Source: an uncultured Pelagibacteraceae bacterium | Lineage (GTDB): Bacteria > Pseudomonadota > Alphaproteobacteria > Pelagibacterales > Pelagibacteraceae | DNA length: 64,000 nucleotides | Assembly: GCA_902555065.1 (NCBI GenBank) | Contig: CACDQQ010000001.1 | Coordinates: 163,474-227,473, forward strand | Direction of reading: 5' to 3' | Shown here: positions 38,621 through 45,686 of the stretch, in pieces | Position numbering within the stretch: position 1 is the first letter of the stretch | How the letters are laid out: each line of letters opens with the position of its first letter | The notes under the pieces: model-generated | Told to the model about the DNA's origin: nothing | The model's database searches: none | What the model saw: the letters and a program-made list of their open reading frames with translations, nothing else | Program-made: the position numbers and the translations under genes

Positions 38621-39367
38621 ATGAATTCGATATCTGCAAATTTAAATTTAATGATCAAAGCATGTGAGAAAGCATCAAAAGTAATTGTTCGTGATTTTGG
38701 AGAATTAGAAAACTTACAAGTTTCTAGAAAGGGACCAAAAGATTTTGTAACAAAAACTGATAAAAGAGTCGAAAAAATACTTATAGATGAGCTGTCAAAA
38801 ACAAAAAAAAATTACTCATTTATTACTGAAGAAACAGGAAAAATTTTAAATCAAAATAAAGATATATTTTGGGTTATTGATCCAATAGATGGTACAACAA
38901 ATTTTTTGCATGGGGTGCCTCACTTTGCAATATCAGTAGCTTTACAACAAGATGATGAAATATTAATAGGTTTAATCTTTGATCCAATAAAAAATGAAAT
39001 TTTTTACGCAGAAAAAAATAACGGATCTTATATCAATAATACCAGGATAAGAGTTTCTAAGAAAAATAACCTTGAAGAATGTTTATTTGCAACAGATAAT
39101 TTTGGTATATCTTCAGTTTATCCGATTTTAAATTTAAGAAATACTGGATGTGCAGCTTTAGATTTAGCATACGTTGGATGTGGGAGATTCGATGGATATT
39201 TTCACAACAATATAAATTTATGGGATATTGCTGCAGGTAAAATTATAATTGAGGAAGCGGGAGGAAAAGTTAACGATATAAATAATTTTAATTTAAACAA
39301 AATAAACATTAGAGCTGGAAATCCGAATATTTATGAAAAAATGCTAAAAAAATTAAATAACTTTTAA
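38621..39367 (+). CDS. Inositol-1-monophosphatase family protein (SuhB-like)
   Basis: This 248-residue Mg-dependent phosphatase has the metal motifs 'FITEETG' near residue 66, '[17 protein letters not shown]' near residue 85 and '[16 protein letters not shown]' near residue 200. SuhB homologues dephosphorylate inositol-1-P and in enterobacteria also act in rRNA transcription. The substrate here is open. It follows efp by one base, the alphaproteobacterial efp-suhB pairing, and precedes rpmE. Confidence 0.9.
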   Translation: MNSISANLNLMIKACEKASKVIVRDFGELENLQVSRKGPKDFVTKTDKRVEKILIDELSKTKKNYSFITEETGKILNQNKDIFWVIDPIDGTTNFLHGVPHFAISVALQQDDEILIGLIFDPIKNEIFYAEKNNGSYINNTRIRVSKKNNLEECLFATDNFGISSVYPILNLRNTGCAALDLAYVGCGRFDGYFHNNINLWDIAAGKIIIEEAGGKVNDINNFNLNKINIRAGNPNIYEKMLKKLNNF

Positions 39368-39395
39368 TTGTTTTTAAAACAAATTTTGCTATAAG
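39368..39395 (+). promoter_or_regulatory. Candidate promoter for rpmE
   Basis: TTGTTT and TATAAG are separated by 16 bases. A start site seven bases downstream would fall at or beside the ATG at 39403, giving a leaderless rpmE message. The same 'AAGG' could instead serve as a weak Shine-Dalgarno sequence for a read-through transcript. Confidence 0.5.
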
Positions 39396-39402
39396 GCTGC
39401 CC

Positions 39403-39630
39403 ATGAAAAAAAATATTCATCCAAAATATCATAAAATTATTGTTGAAATGACTGATGGAAGTCGGTTTGAGACGAAGTCAACTTGGGGTTCTGAAGATGA
39501 TGTTTTGAAATTGGAAATTGATCCAAAATCGCACTCTGCCTGGACTGGTGGGAAACAAAAAATTTTAGATAAAGGTCGAATAAGTAAATTTAATAAAAAA
39601 TTTCAGAATTTCAGATCTGAGAAAAGCTAA
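39403..39630 (+). CDS. rpmE: 50S ribosomal protein L31
   Basis: This is a 75-residue ribosomal protein. The sequence '[28 protein letters not shown]' and '[25 protein letters not shown]' match the alphaproteobacterial form, which lacks the zinc-binding Cys residues. That fits a zinc-sparing ocean cell, though it is also the normal form in this class. It abuts trcR with no gap, a conserved alphaproteobacterial pair. Confidence 0.96.
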   Translation: MKKNIHPKYHKIIVEMTDGSRFETKSTWGSEDDVLKLEIDPKSHSAWTGGKQKILDKGRISKFNKKFQNFRSEKS

Positions 39631-40200
39631 ATGACAAAAGCTCCATTAATGCCAATGGCAACAGCAGTATGGCTAGTTGAAAATACTTCTTTATCATTTA
39701 AGCAAATAGCAGAATTTTGTAAACTTCATGAAGTTGAGATACAAGGTATAGCTGATGGCGAAGTTGCAAAAGGAATAGTTGGTTATAATCCTATAATATC
39801 TGGCCAATTAACAAAAGAGGAAATTTCGTTATCTTCGCAAGATGAAAATAGACCACTAAATATTACAAATGTTGAGGTAGAAATTAAAAATAATGAGAAT
39901 AAAACAAAAAGATACATTCCTTTATCAAAAAGACAAGACAAACCTGACTCTGCATTATGGCTTGTAAAAAATCACCAAATTCTTAAAGACTCCCAAGTGG
40001 CAAAGCTTGTTGGAATTACAAAAAATTCAGTAACTTCAATAAGAAATAAAAGTTATTGGAATTATAATAACCTGAATGCTAAAGATCCTGTTGCAATGGG
40101 CATGTTTACTCAAAAAGATTTAGTTAATGCTATTGAAAAAGCTGAGAGAAGAATTTTAAAAGAAAAAAAAGACAAAGAAAAAAATCAAAATAAACAATAA
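39631..40200 (+). CDS. trcR: DUF1013 cell-cycle regulator, TrcR family
   Basis: This 189-residue protein begins 'PLMPMATAVWLVENTSLSFKQIAEFC' and has a second helix-turn-helix-like half ('SALWLVKNHQILKDSQVAKLVGITKNSV'). This arrangement is typical of DUF1013, known as TrcR, a transcriptional cell-cycle regulator tied to CtrA/RNA polymerase in Caulobacter. It is restricted to Alphaproteobacteria and so supports the taxonomic call. The C-terminal tail is Lys/Glu-rich. It directly follows rpmE. Confidence 0.9.
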   Translation: MTKAPLMPMATAVWLVENTSLSFKQIAEFCKLHEVEIQGIADGEVAKGIVGYNPIISGQLTKEEISLSSQDENRPLNITNVEVEIKNNENKTKRYIPLSKRQDKPDSALWLVKNHQILKDSQVAKLVGITKNSVTSIRNKSYWNYNNLNAKDPVAMGMFTQKDLVNAIEKAERRILKEKKDKEKNQNKQ

Positions 40201-40259
40201 AAGTATCGTTTAATATTATAGACAAATATTATTTAAAATGTTAACAAACGGCACTTTTT

Positions 40260-40264
40260 GGAGG
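40260..40264 (+). promoter_or_regulatory. Strong Shine-Dalgarno for rpsU favouring an ATT start
   Basis: GGAGG here is five bases upstream of ATT at 40270. The only in-frame canonical-type candidate, TTG at 40258, overlaps this sequence and cannot use it. Strong ribosome-binding sites are rare in this window. Confidence 0.65.
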
Positions 40265-40269
40265 TTGTT

Positions 40270-40464
40270 ATTAAAATAGAAGTTAAAGACAATAATGTGG
40301 AGCAAGCGCTGAGGGTTTTGAAAAGAAAACTTCAGAGAGATGGTTTTTTTAAAATTATTAAATTAAAAAATAATTATGAAAAACCATCAGAGAAGAAAAA
40401 AAGAATACTTCAAGAAAACATAAAAAGAGTAAAAAAACTTAACAAACTCAAAAATAGAATTTAA
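40270..40464 (+). CDS. rpsU: 30S ribosomal protein S21, probable ATT start
   Basis: This small basic ribosomal protein helps mRNA selection at initiation. The sequence '..VKDNNVEQALRVLKRKLQRDG' and 'YEKPSEKKKR' is the alphaproteobacterial S21. Aligned to typical members ('MQVLVRDNNV'), the initiator falls on the ATT codon at 40270. A GGAGG lies five bases before it, giving 64 residues. The track start (TTG at 40258) adds four residues and has no Shine-Dalgarno sequence. The stop is four bases before the initiator tRNA, so both are likely in one transcript. Confidence 0.85.
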   Translation: MKIEVKDNNVEQALRVLKRKLQRDGFFKIIKLKNNYEKPSEKKKRILQENIKRVKKLNKLKNRI

Positions 40465-40468
40465 TAAT

Positions 40469-40545
40469 CGCGGGGTGGAGCAGCCTGGTAGCTCGCAAGG
40501 CTCATAACCTTGAGGTCGGCGGTTCAAATCCGTCCCCCGCAACCA
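40469..40545 (+). tRNA. Initiator tRNA-fMet (CAU)
   Basis: This is a complete 77-base cloverleaf. The acceptor 'CGCGGGG' pairs with 'CCCCGCA', leaving the C1 x A72 mismatch that marks initiator tRNAs. The D arm is 'GAGC...GCTC', anticodon stem 'CAAGG/CCTTG' surrounds loop 'CTCATAA' (anticodon CAT), the T arm contains 'GGTTCAAATCC', and CCA is encoded. It lies four bases downstream of rpsU, with no room for a promoter between them. Confidence 0.97.
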
Positions 40546-40585
40546 ATTTGCTTTATTTATTAAGAATTTAATTTGATTTTATTTC

Positions 40586-41980
40586 TTATAGGCTTTTAAC
40601 AATTTCTTCTGTCATTTTTTTAGCATCTGCAAATAACATTAGAGTATTATCTCTATAAAATAAATCATTATCAATACCAGCGTAACCCGGTGAGAGGCTT
40701 CTTTTAACAAATAGAACAGACTTGCTTTTTTCAACATCTAATACAGGCATTCCATAAATTGGACTCTGTGGATCTGATTTCGCTATTGGGTTTGTAACGT
40801 CATTAGCACCAATAACGTATGCAACGTCACAATTTGCAAAATCATTATTAATTTCATCCAGTTCGAATACTTCATCATACGGAACATTGGCTTCGGCCAA
40901 TAATACATTCATATGTCCAGGCATTCTTCCGGCAACCGGGTGAATAGCATATGATACCTTTACTCCATTTTTTTTTAAAGCATCGACCATTTCTCTCAAT
41001 GCATGTTGGGCCTGTGCAACTGCCATCCCATAACCAGGAACTATAATTACCGATGATGCATTTTTCATCAAAAAAGCAGCGTCATCAGCATTGCCACTTT
41101 TGACAGGTTTTTGTTCATTACCTTTTGAATCTAACGTTTGTTCAGTTGCTCCCCATCCTCCAAGTATAACATTGAAAAAAGATCTATTCATACCCTTACA
41201 CATTATATATGAGAGTATAGCTCCTGATGAACCTACTAAAGCACCAGTGATTATTAGTGCTGTATTTTCAAGTGTAAATCCTATTCCTGCTGCTGCCCAA
41301 CCTGAGTAAGAATTTAACATAGATATAACAACTGGCATATCGGCACCTCCGATAGGAATTATTAATAAAATTCCAACCAAAAAAGAAATGATAACTAGTG
41401 TCCAAAAAATATTTGATGACTGAGATGAACATAAATAATAAATTAAAAATAATATTGATAATCCAAGTAATAAATTAATTATATGTTGACCCTTAAAAGT
41501 AATGGGTGAACCAGACATAATCCCTCTAAGTTTTAAAAATGCAATTATTGATCCTGAGAATGTTATTGCTCCTATTGCTGCCCCAAGAGACATTTCAATT
41601 AAACTTGCAAGTTTAATATTTCCTGCAGATCCTAAATTAAAAGCATCTGGTTTTAAAAATGCTGATATTGCGACAAAAACAGCAGCTAGTCCGACAAGAC
41701 TGTGAAATCCAGCAACCAATTCCGGCATTGCTGTCATTGGAATTCTAAATGCGATTATTGCACCAATTGAACCTCCAATTAGTAGGAAAATTAAAACATA
41801 AATGAACCCTTTATCAAAATTCCCAACAGTCAAAAATGTAACTATTATTGAAATTAACATTCCTGCAATACCAAAATAATTTCCTTGTCTCGAAGTCTCT
41901 GGAGAAGATAAACCTCTTAAAGCTAAAATAAATAATATTCCAGAAATTAAATAAAATAGAGCTGATAAATTTGCGGACAT
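40586..41980 (-). CDS. pntB: NAD(P) transhydrogenase subunit beta
   Basis: This 464-residue protein has about nine membrane helices in the first 270 residues and a C-terminal NADP-binding domain III. That domain includes 'VIIVPGYGMAVAQAQHALREM', 'HPVAGRMPGHMNVLLAEANVPYD' and 'IGANDVTNPIAK'. With PntAa and PntAb it couples proton entry to NADPH formation. The gene is two bases after pntAb in the pntAa-pntAb-pntB order typical of alphaproteobacteria. It is convergent with the tRNA. Confidence 0.97.
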   Translation of the reverse strand: MSANLSALFYLISGILFILALRGLSSPETSRQGNYFGIAGMLISIIVTFLTVGNFDKGFIYVLIFLLIGGSIGAIIAFRIPMTAMPELVAGFHSLVGLAAVFVAISAFLKPDAFNLGSAGNIKLASLIEMSLGAAIGAITFSGSIIAFLKLRGIMSGSPITFKGQHIINLLLGLSILFLIYYLCSSQSSNIFWTLVIISFLVGILLIIPIGGADMPVVISMLNSYSGWAAAGIGFTLENTALIITGALVGSSGAILSYIMCKGMNRSFFNVILGGWGATEQTLDSKGNEQKPVKSGNADDAAFLMKNASSVIIVPGYGMAVAQAQHALREMVDALKKNGVKVSYAIHPVAGRMPGHMNVLLAEANVPYDEVFELDEINNDFANCDVAYVIGANDVTNPIAKSDPQSPIYGMPVLDVEKSKSVLFVKRSLSPGYAGIDNDLFYRDNTLMLFADAKKMTEEIVKSL

Positions 41981-41982
41981 AA

Positions 41983-42285
41983 TTACTTTTTCTTCTTTTT
42001 GTACATTTGAAGCATTCTTTGAGTAACAAGAAATCCTCCAAAAATATTTACTGCAGCTAAAATAATAGCTAGAAATCCAAATATATTTGATGTTTCGAAC
42101 AAATTATCTGATGTGCCTGCTAAAGCGGCAATAATTGCCCCAACTATTATAACTGATGAAATTGCATTTGTTACTGACATTAAAGGGGTATGTAAACTTG
42201 GTGTTACACTCCATACCACATAATATCCAACAAATATCGAAAGTATAAAAATACTTAATCTAAAAATAAAAGGGTCAATTTCCAT
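41983..42285 (-). CDS. pntAb: NAD(P) transhydrogenase subunit alpha, membrane part
   Basis: This 100-residue protein has three transmembrane helices, corresponding to the membrane end of E. coli PntA. Helices include 'FILSIFVGYYVVWSV' and 'AISSVIIVGAIIAAL', and the motif 'SVTPSLHTPLMSVTNAIS' is characteristic. The stop/start with pntAa overlaps by one base. The split alpha subunit is normal in alphaproteobacteria and in Rhodospirillum. Confidence 0.95.
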   Translation of the reverse strand: MEIDPFIFRLSIFILSIFVGYYVVWSVTPSLHTPLMSVTNAISSVIIVGAIIAALAGTSDNLFETSNIFGFLAIILAAVNIFGGFLVTQRMLQMYKKKKK

Positions 42286-43373
42286 TATTTTACCATGGTC
42301 TTCTGAATTATTTCATCATCTAAATTAAATTCAAAAAATTTTTTTTCTTTGTTAAATAAGTTATTAACAAAATTAAACATATTTTTTGCGTAAAGATTTG
42401 ACGCAGAAACTGGTAATTTATTCAATATATTTTCATCGCCCATAATCTTTACACCATTAATGTCGACAATCTCTCCAACTTTTGTCAATTCTGAATTTCC
42501 ACCTTGAACAGCTGCTAAATCGTAAATTACAGATCCATTAGACATTACATCAATCATATTTTTTTTTATTATAACAGGGGCTTTTTTTCCTGGTATTAAT
42601 GCAGTACAAATTACTATATCAATTTTTTCTAAGGTTTTTTTTAATAATTCTTCTTGTTTTTTTTTAAAATCTTCAGAAGTTTCTTTTGCATAACCCCCTT
42701 CTGTTTCTAAGTTTTCAGCTCCATCGACAGTCAAAAATTTTCCTCCTAAGCTTTCTACTTGCTCTTTAGAAGCAATTCTCACATCTGTGGCAAAAACAAT
42801 AGCACCCATTCTTTTTGCTGTTGCAATAGCTTGCAATCCAGCTACACCTGCTCCAACAACTAAAACTTTGGCCGCAGAAATTGTTCCTGCTGCTGTCATC
42901 ATCATTGGTATTGCTTTTTGAAAATATGCAAAAGAATCAACAACTGCTTTGTATCCAGCTAGATTTGCTTGAGAAGACAAAATATCCATAGATTGAGCTC
43001 GGGTTATTCTTGGCAAAAGCTCAAGTGAAAAACATTTTATATCTTTTAGCGCAACTTCTTTTAATTTTTTTTCATTGCTATAAGGATTAAGTACTCCAAT
43101 TAAAATTTGATTTTTTTTAAGTTTTTTTAAATTTTCATCACTAAGAATATTCATTTGTAAAATTGCATTTGAATTAGATATTAATTCGTCCTCATTATTA
43201 ATAATATTTGCACCTTCTTGTTCATAATCCTTATCTTTTATTCCTAAGTGATCTGCATAATTTTTTATTAATTGAACTTTAAACCCTAGTGATATATATT
43301 TTTTTACAACATCAGGAGTTATTGCAACTCTTTTTTCAATACTTTTATTTTCAGAAAGAGATGCTAGAATCAT
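42285..43373 (-). CDS. pntAa: NAD(P) transhydrogenase subunit alpha, NAD-binding part
   Basis: This is a 362-residue soluble domain I of the proton-translocating transhydrogenase. It has the alanine-dehydrogenase-like N-terminus ('SENKSIEKRVAITPDVVKKY'), the RQD-loop region 'LLPRITRAQSMDILSSQANLAGYKAV', and the Rossmann motif 'VLVVGAGVAGLQAIATAKRMGA' near residue 170. It sits one base after the small oxidase subunit gene and begins the pnt trio. Confidence 0.96.
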   Translation of the reverse strand: MILASLSENKSIEKRVAITPDVVKKYISLGFKVQLIKNYADHLGIKDKDYEQEGANIINNEDELISNSNAILQMNILSDENLKKLKKNQILIGVLNPYSNEKKLKEVALKDIKCFSLELLPRITRAQSMDILSSQANLAGYKAVVDSFAYFQKAIPMMMTAAGTISAAKVLVVGAGVAGLQAIATAKRMGAIVFATDVRIASKEQVESLGGKFLTVDGAENLETEGGYAKETSEDFKKKQEELLKKTLEKIDIVICTALIPGKKAPVIIKKNMIDVMSNGSVIYDLAAVQGGNSELTKVGEIVDINGVKIMGDENILNKLPVSASNLYAKNMFNFVNNLFNKEKKFFEFNLDDEIIQKTMVK

Positions 43374-43374
43374 T

Positions 43375-43485
43375 TTATAATAAGAAAATTGCCATTAATA
43401 TTAATATTACTACAACCGATACAGATCCCCATAAAACAAACTTGGTAAAATTATTCCAAGTTTTTTTATGACTATTATCATCCAT
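43375..43485 (-). CDS. Small aa3-type cytochrome c oxidase subunit IV-like protein
   Basis: This gene is not in the ORF track. It encodes 36 residues: a polar start ('MDDNSHKKTWNNFTKFVLWG') followed by one transmembrane helix ('SVSVVVILILMAIFLL'). It matches the tiny bacterial aa3-oxidase subunit IV family, which in alphaproteobacteria is commonly encoded immediately upstream of pntA, exactly as here. It ends one base before the pntAa ATG and starts seven bases after rpmJ. Position, size and the 'W..F.KF..WG' pattern support it; direct proof would need homology search. Confidence 0.78.
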   Translation of the reverse strand: MDDNSHKKTWNNFTKFVLWGSVSVVVILILMAIFLL

Positions 43486-43492
43486 ATTATTT

Positions 43493-43618
43493 TTATTTTT
43501 GCCTTGCTTTAAATTTAGGATTTTTTTTGTTAATTATATAAACTCTTCCTCGTCTTCTTACTAACTTAGAATTTAGATCTCTTTTTTTTAAGGATTTTAA
43601 TGAACTTGCAATTTTCAT
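43493..43618 (-). CDS. rpmJ: 50S ribosomal protein L36
   Basis: This gene is too short for the ORF track. It encodes 41 residues, '[14 protein letters not shown]...' then '[21 protein letters not shown]', the alphaproteobacterial (zinc-free) L36 form. The ATG at 43618 is two bases after the stop of the epimerase gene, and the stop is seven bases before the small oxidase gene. It therefore lies in a tight same-strand chain leading from the 5S rRNA to the pnt genes. Confidence 0.93.
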   Translation of the reverse strand: MKIASSLKSLKKRDLNSKLVRRRGRVYIINKKNPKFKARQK

Positions 43619-43620
43619 AA

Positions 43621-44511
43621 TTAATTTTTATTTTTCGATTTAATAAACGAACTTACGTAATCTTTCAAATTTATTTTTCCATAATGACTATTTATCTTAT
43701 TATTATTTGACATATTTGTTAATGCTGAAGCATACCTTTCCCCTGCTCTATGTGGTAAATATTTTATTTTAGAGCCAAACATTTTTGCCACATCTTTAAT
43801 AGAATATGGTTTTTTGTGACTTATGCTATGATGTGAGCAAGTATTTGTCTTCCAAGCTTTTATGCAAATATTTATTGTGTCTGATATATGTGTAAATCTT
43901 CTCGTTTGAGTTCCGGGTCTAACAACCGTCAAGGGTTTGTTATTCATAAATTGATTTTGAAATATTCCAATTACCGTTGCCATTGAGCCTGTTTCAATTT
44001 GGTTTCTACCATATACATTATAAAAATAAATTATTTCAAACTTAAAATTGAACCATTTCTTTAAATTTTCTAACAATTCAAGATTTTTAGATTTTGTAAA
44101 CGCGTATGGAGATAAATTTTTGTCACTACCCTTATTGCCTAAGCTTGCAGATGTGGCAGAATAAATTAATTTTACTTTATTATCTAAACAAAATTTAAAC
44201 ACCTCTTGAGATCCAATAGAGTTAGACTGAAAGCACTTGTCAAAATTTTTGAAACTTTGAAAGATTCTTGAAAATTCACCAAAATGAAAAATTGTTTTTA
44301 TTTTATTTTTTTTTTTACTTAAAATTTTTGAAATATTTCTTGTATCTCCATAAATATATTTTACTCTTTTATTTTTTATATGGTTTTTTTTTGAACCTGA
44401 AGTATAATTATCTATACTGATTATTTTATACTTAGAGATTTTTAAAATTTCAGAAATAAGATTAGAACCTACGAAACCAGCACCTCCAGTTACAATAAGT
44501 AAATCTCTCAT
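43621..44511 (-). CDS. NAD-dependent nucleotide-sugar epimerase/dehydratase
   Basis: This 296-residue extended SDR enzyme has the Rossmann motif '[13 protein letters not shown]' at residues 7-19 and the catalytic 'YAFTK' (YxxxK) near residue 138. It resembles UDP-glucose 4-epimerase-type enzymes acting on nucleotide sugars; the exact substrate is unknown. Its ATG is nine bases from the 3' end of the 5S rRNA on the same strand with no Shine-Dalgarno sequence. It is wedged between 5S rRNA and rpmJ and looks like a surface-sugar gene inserted into a ribosomal context. Confidence 0.85.
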   Translation of the reverse strand: MRDLLIVTGGAGFVGSNLISEILKISKYKIISIDNYTSGSKKNHIKNKRVKYIYGDTRNISKILSKKKNKIKTIFHFGEFSRIFQSFKNFDKCFQSNSIGSQEVFKFCLDNKVKLIYSATSASLGNKGSDKNLSPYAFTKSKNLELLENLKKWFNFKFEIIYFYNVYGRNQIETGSMATVIGIFQNQFMNNKPLTVVRPGTQTRRFTHISDTINICIKAWKTNTCSHHSISHKKPYSIKDVAKMFGSKIKYLPHRAGERYASALTNMSNNNKINSHYGKINLKDYVSSFIKSKNKN

Positions 44512-44520
44512 TTTTGAAAG

Positions 44521-44635
44521 CCTGGCAATGTCCTACTCTTCCAAGTCTTAAGACTAAGTACCATCGGCGCTGAAAGGCTTGACTTCCGAGTTCGGAATGG
44601 GATCGGGTATTTCACTTTCGCAATAATCACCAGGC
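44521..44635 (-). rRNA. rrf: 5S ribosomal RNA (orphan, not next to 23S)
   Basis: The minus strand reads as a complete 5S rRNA of about 115 bases. The terminal stem is 'GCCTGGTGAT' against the 3' '...GCCAGGC', and internal text such as 'CCCGATCCCATTCCGAACTC' and 'CGCCGATGGTACT' is diagnostic. No 23S or 16S sequence lies within 19 kb on its upstream side or in the core side of the window. It therefore stands alone, with a promoter directly upstream. The overlapping 70-residue ORF is spurious. Confidence 0.97.
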
Positions 44636-44641
44636 AAGAGA

Positions 44642-44669
44642 CATATACAAACTTAAAAATAAATGTCAA
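44642..44669 (-). promoter_or_regulatory. Promoter of the orphan 5S rRNA
   Basis: On the minus strand a consensus TTGACA (44669-44664), 16 bases, then TATATG (44647-44642) ends six bases before the 5S 5' end at 44635. This is the best sigma-70 promoter seen in the window. It may also drive the downstream epimerase-rpmJ-pnt chain. Confidence 0.75.
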
Positions 44670-44750
44670 ACAGATAAATTTATTTTGACATAAAATCATT
44701 AGAAACTTTAAAATCTTCATAAATTTGTTTTAAAAATATTAATAATTTTT

Positions 44751-45686
44751 TTATAAAATGTTCTTTTTCAAATAATCATTAATAGTCTCTGATAAGCCCT
44801 GCTCTAAAGATGTACGGTATTTCCATCCATATTTTTTTGCTAATGTACAATCTAATAATTTTCTTGGGGTTCCATTTAAGTTTTTTTTTTCATAAATTAT
44901 TTTAAAATTTACCTTAAGATGTTTCATCATAAAATTAGCATATTCTGTAATTGATTTTTCAATACCTGTTCCAATATTAATTACTGTTCTGCTAGTTTTC
45001 TTATTTAAAAAATAAATACAAGCATCAGCTATATCGTCTGCAAATATTACCTCTCTTAGTGGTTTTCCATTTCCCCATATCTTAATATAGTTTTTTTTTG
45101 TTTTTATAGCGTCAATAATTTTTTTGATGAGTGCTGGAAAAAAATGAGAATTATTTAAATCATAATTGTCATTCAATCCGTAGGCATTTGCAGGCATTAA
45201 ACATTTATAATTTAAACCATATTGATAATTATAACTTTGACACAAATTTATACCTGCAATTTTCGCTATTGCGTAAGGTTCATTTGTTTTTTCTAAGTAT
45301 CCTGATAATAAATACTCTTCTTTAATTGGTTGTTTGGAATTTTTTGGATATACACAGCTTGATCCTAAAAATATTAAATTTTTTACACCTGCTTTGAAAC
45401 TTGAATTTATAAGATTATTTTGAATAGCCAGATTATCGTATATAAAATCTGCTTTATATTTATTATTAGCATTAATTCCACCAACTTTAGCAGCAGCTAT
45501 TATTACAGCACTAGGTTTAATTTTTTTTAAATACCTATCTACAGCTAATTGATTCCTTAAATCTAATTGTTTTTTATTTTTTACATGAATTTTTTCATAC
45601 TTAAGCTTTGTTAGTTTCCTTAAAATTGCAGATCCAACCATACCATTGTGACCTGCTAAATAGATAGTTGAACTCTTACCGATCAT
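44751..45686 (-). CDS. fcl: GDP-L-fucose synthase
   Basis: This is a 311-residue SDR epimerase/reductase that turns GDP-4-keto-6-deoxymannose into GDP-L-fucose. The NADP motif 'LAGHNGMVGSAILRKL' at residues 10-25, 'VIIAAAKVGGINANNKY' near residue 61, 'FLGSSCVYPK' near residue 105 and the catalytic 'YAIAK' near residue 138 are all characteristic. It overlaps gmd by 4 bases, so the two form the classical GDP-fucose pair feeding the glycan assembled by this island. Confidence 0.95.
   Translation of the reverse strand: MIGKSSTIYLAGHNGMVGSAILRKLTKLKYEKIHVKNKKQLDLRNQLAVDRYLKKIKPSAVIIAAAKVGGINANNKYKADFIYDNLAIQNNLINSSFKAGVKNLIFLGSSCVYPKNSKQPIKEEYLLSGYLEKTNEPYAIAKIAGINLCQSYNYQYGLNYKCLMPANAYGLNDNYDLNNSHFFPALIKKIIDAIKTKKNYIKIWGNGKPLREVIFADDIADACIYFLNKKTSRTVINIGTGIEKSITEYANFMMKHLKVNFKIIYEKKNLNGTPRKLLDCTLAKKYGWKYRTSLEQGLSETINDYLKKNIL

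Noticed and set aside
44664-44690. Inverted repeat TGTCAA...TTGACA upstream of 5S as an operator or terminator
   Set aside because: One arm is the 5S -35 hexamer itself and the other may be chance; no plus-strand gene would use it and no T-run follows.
44508-44720. 70-residue minus-strand ORF
   Set aside because: It runs across the 5S rRNA and its promoter; the DNA is clearly 5S rRNA, so the ORF is spurious.
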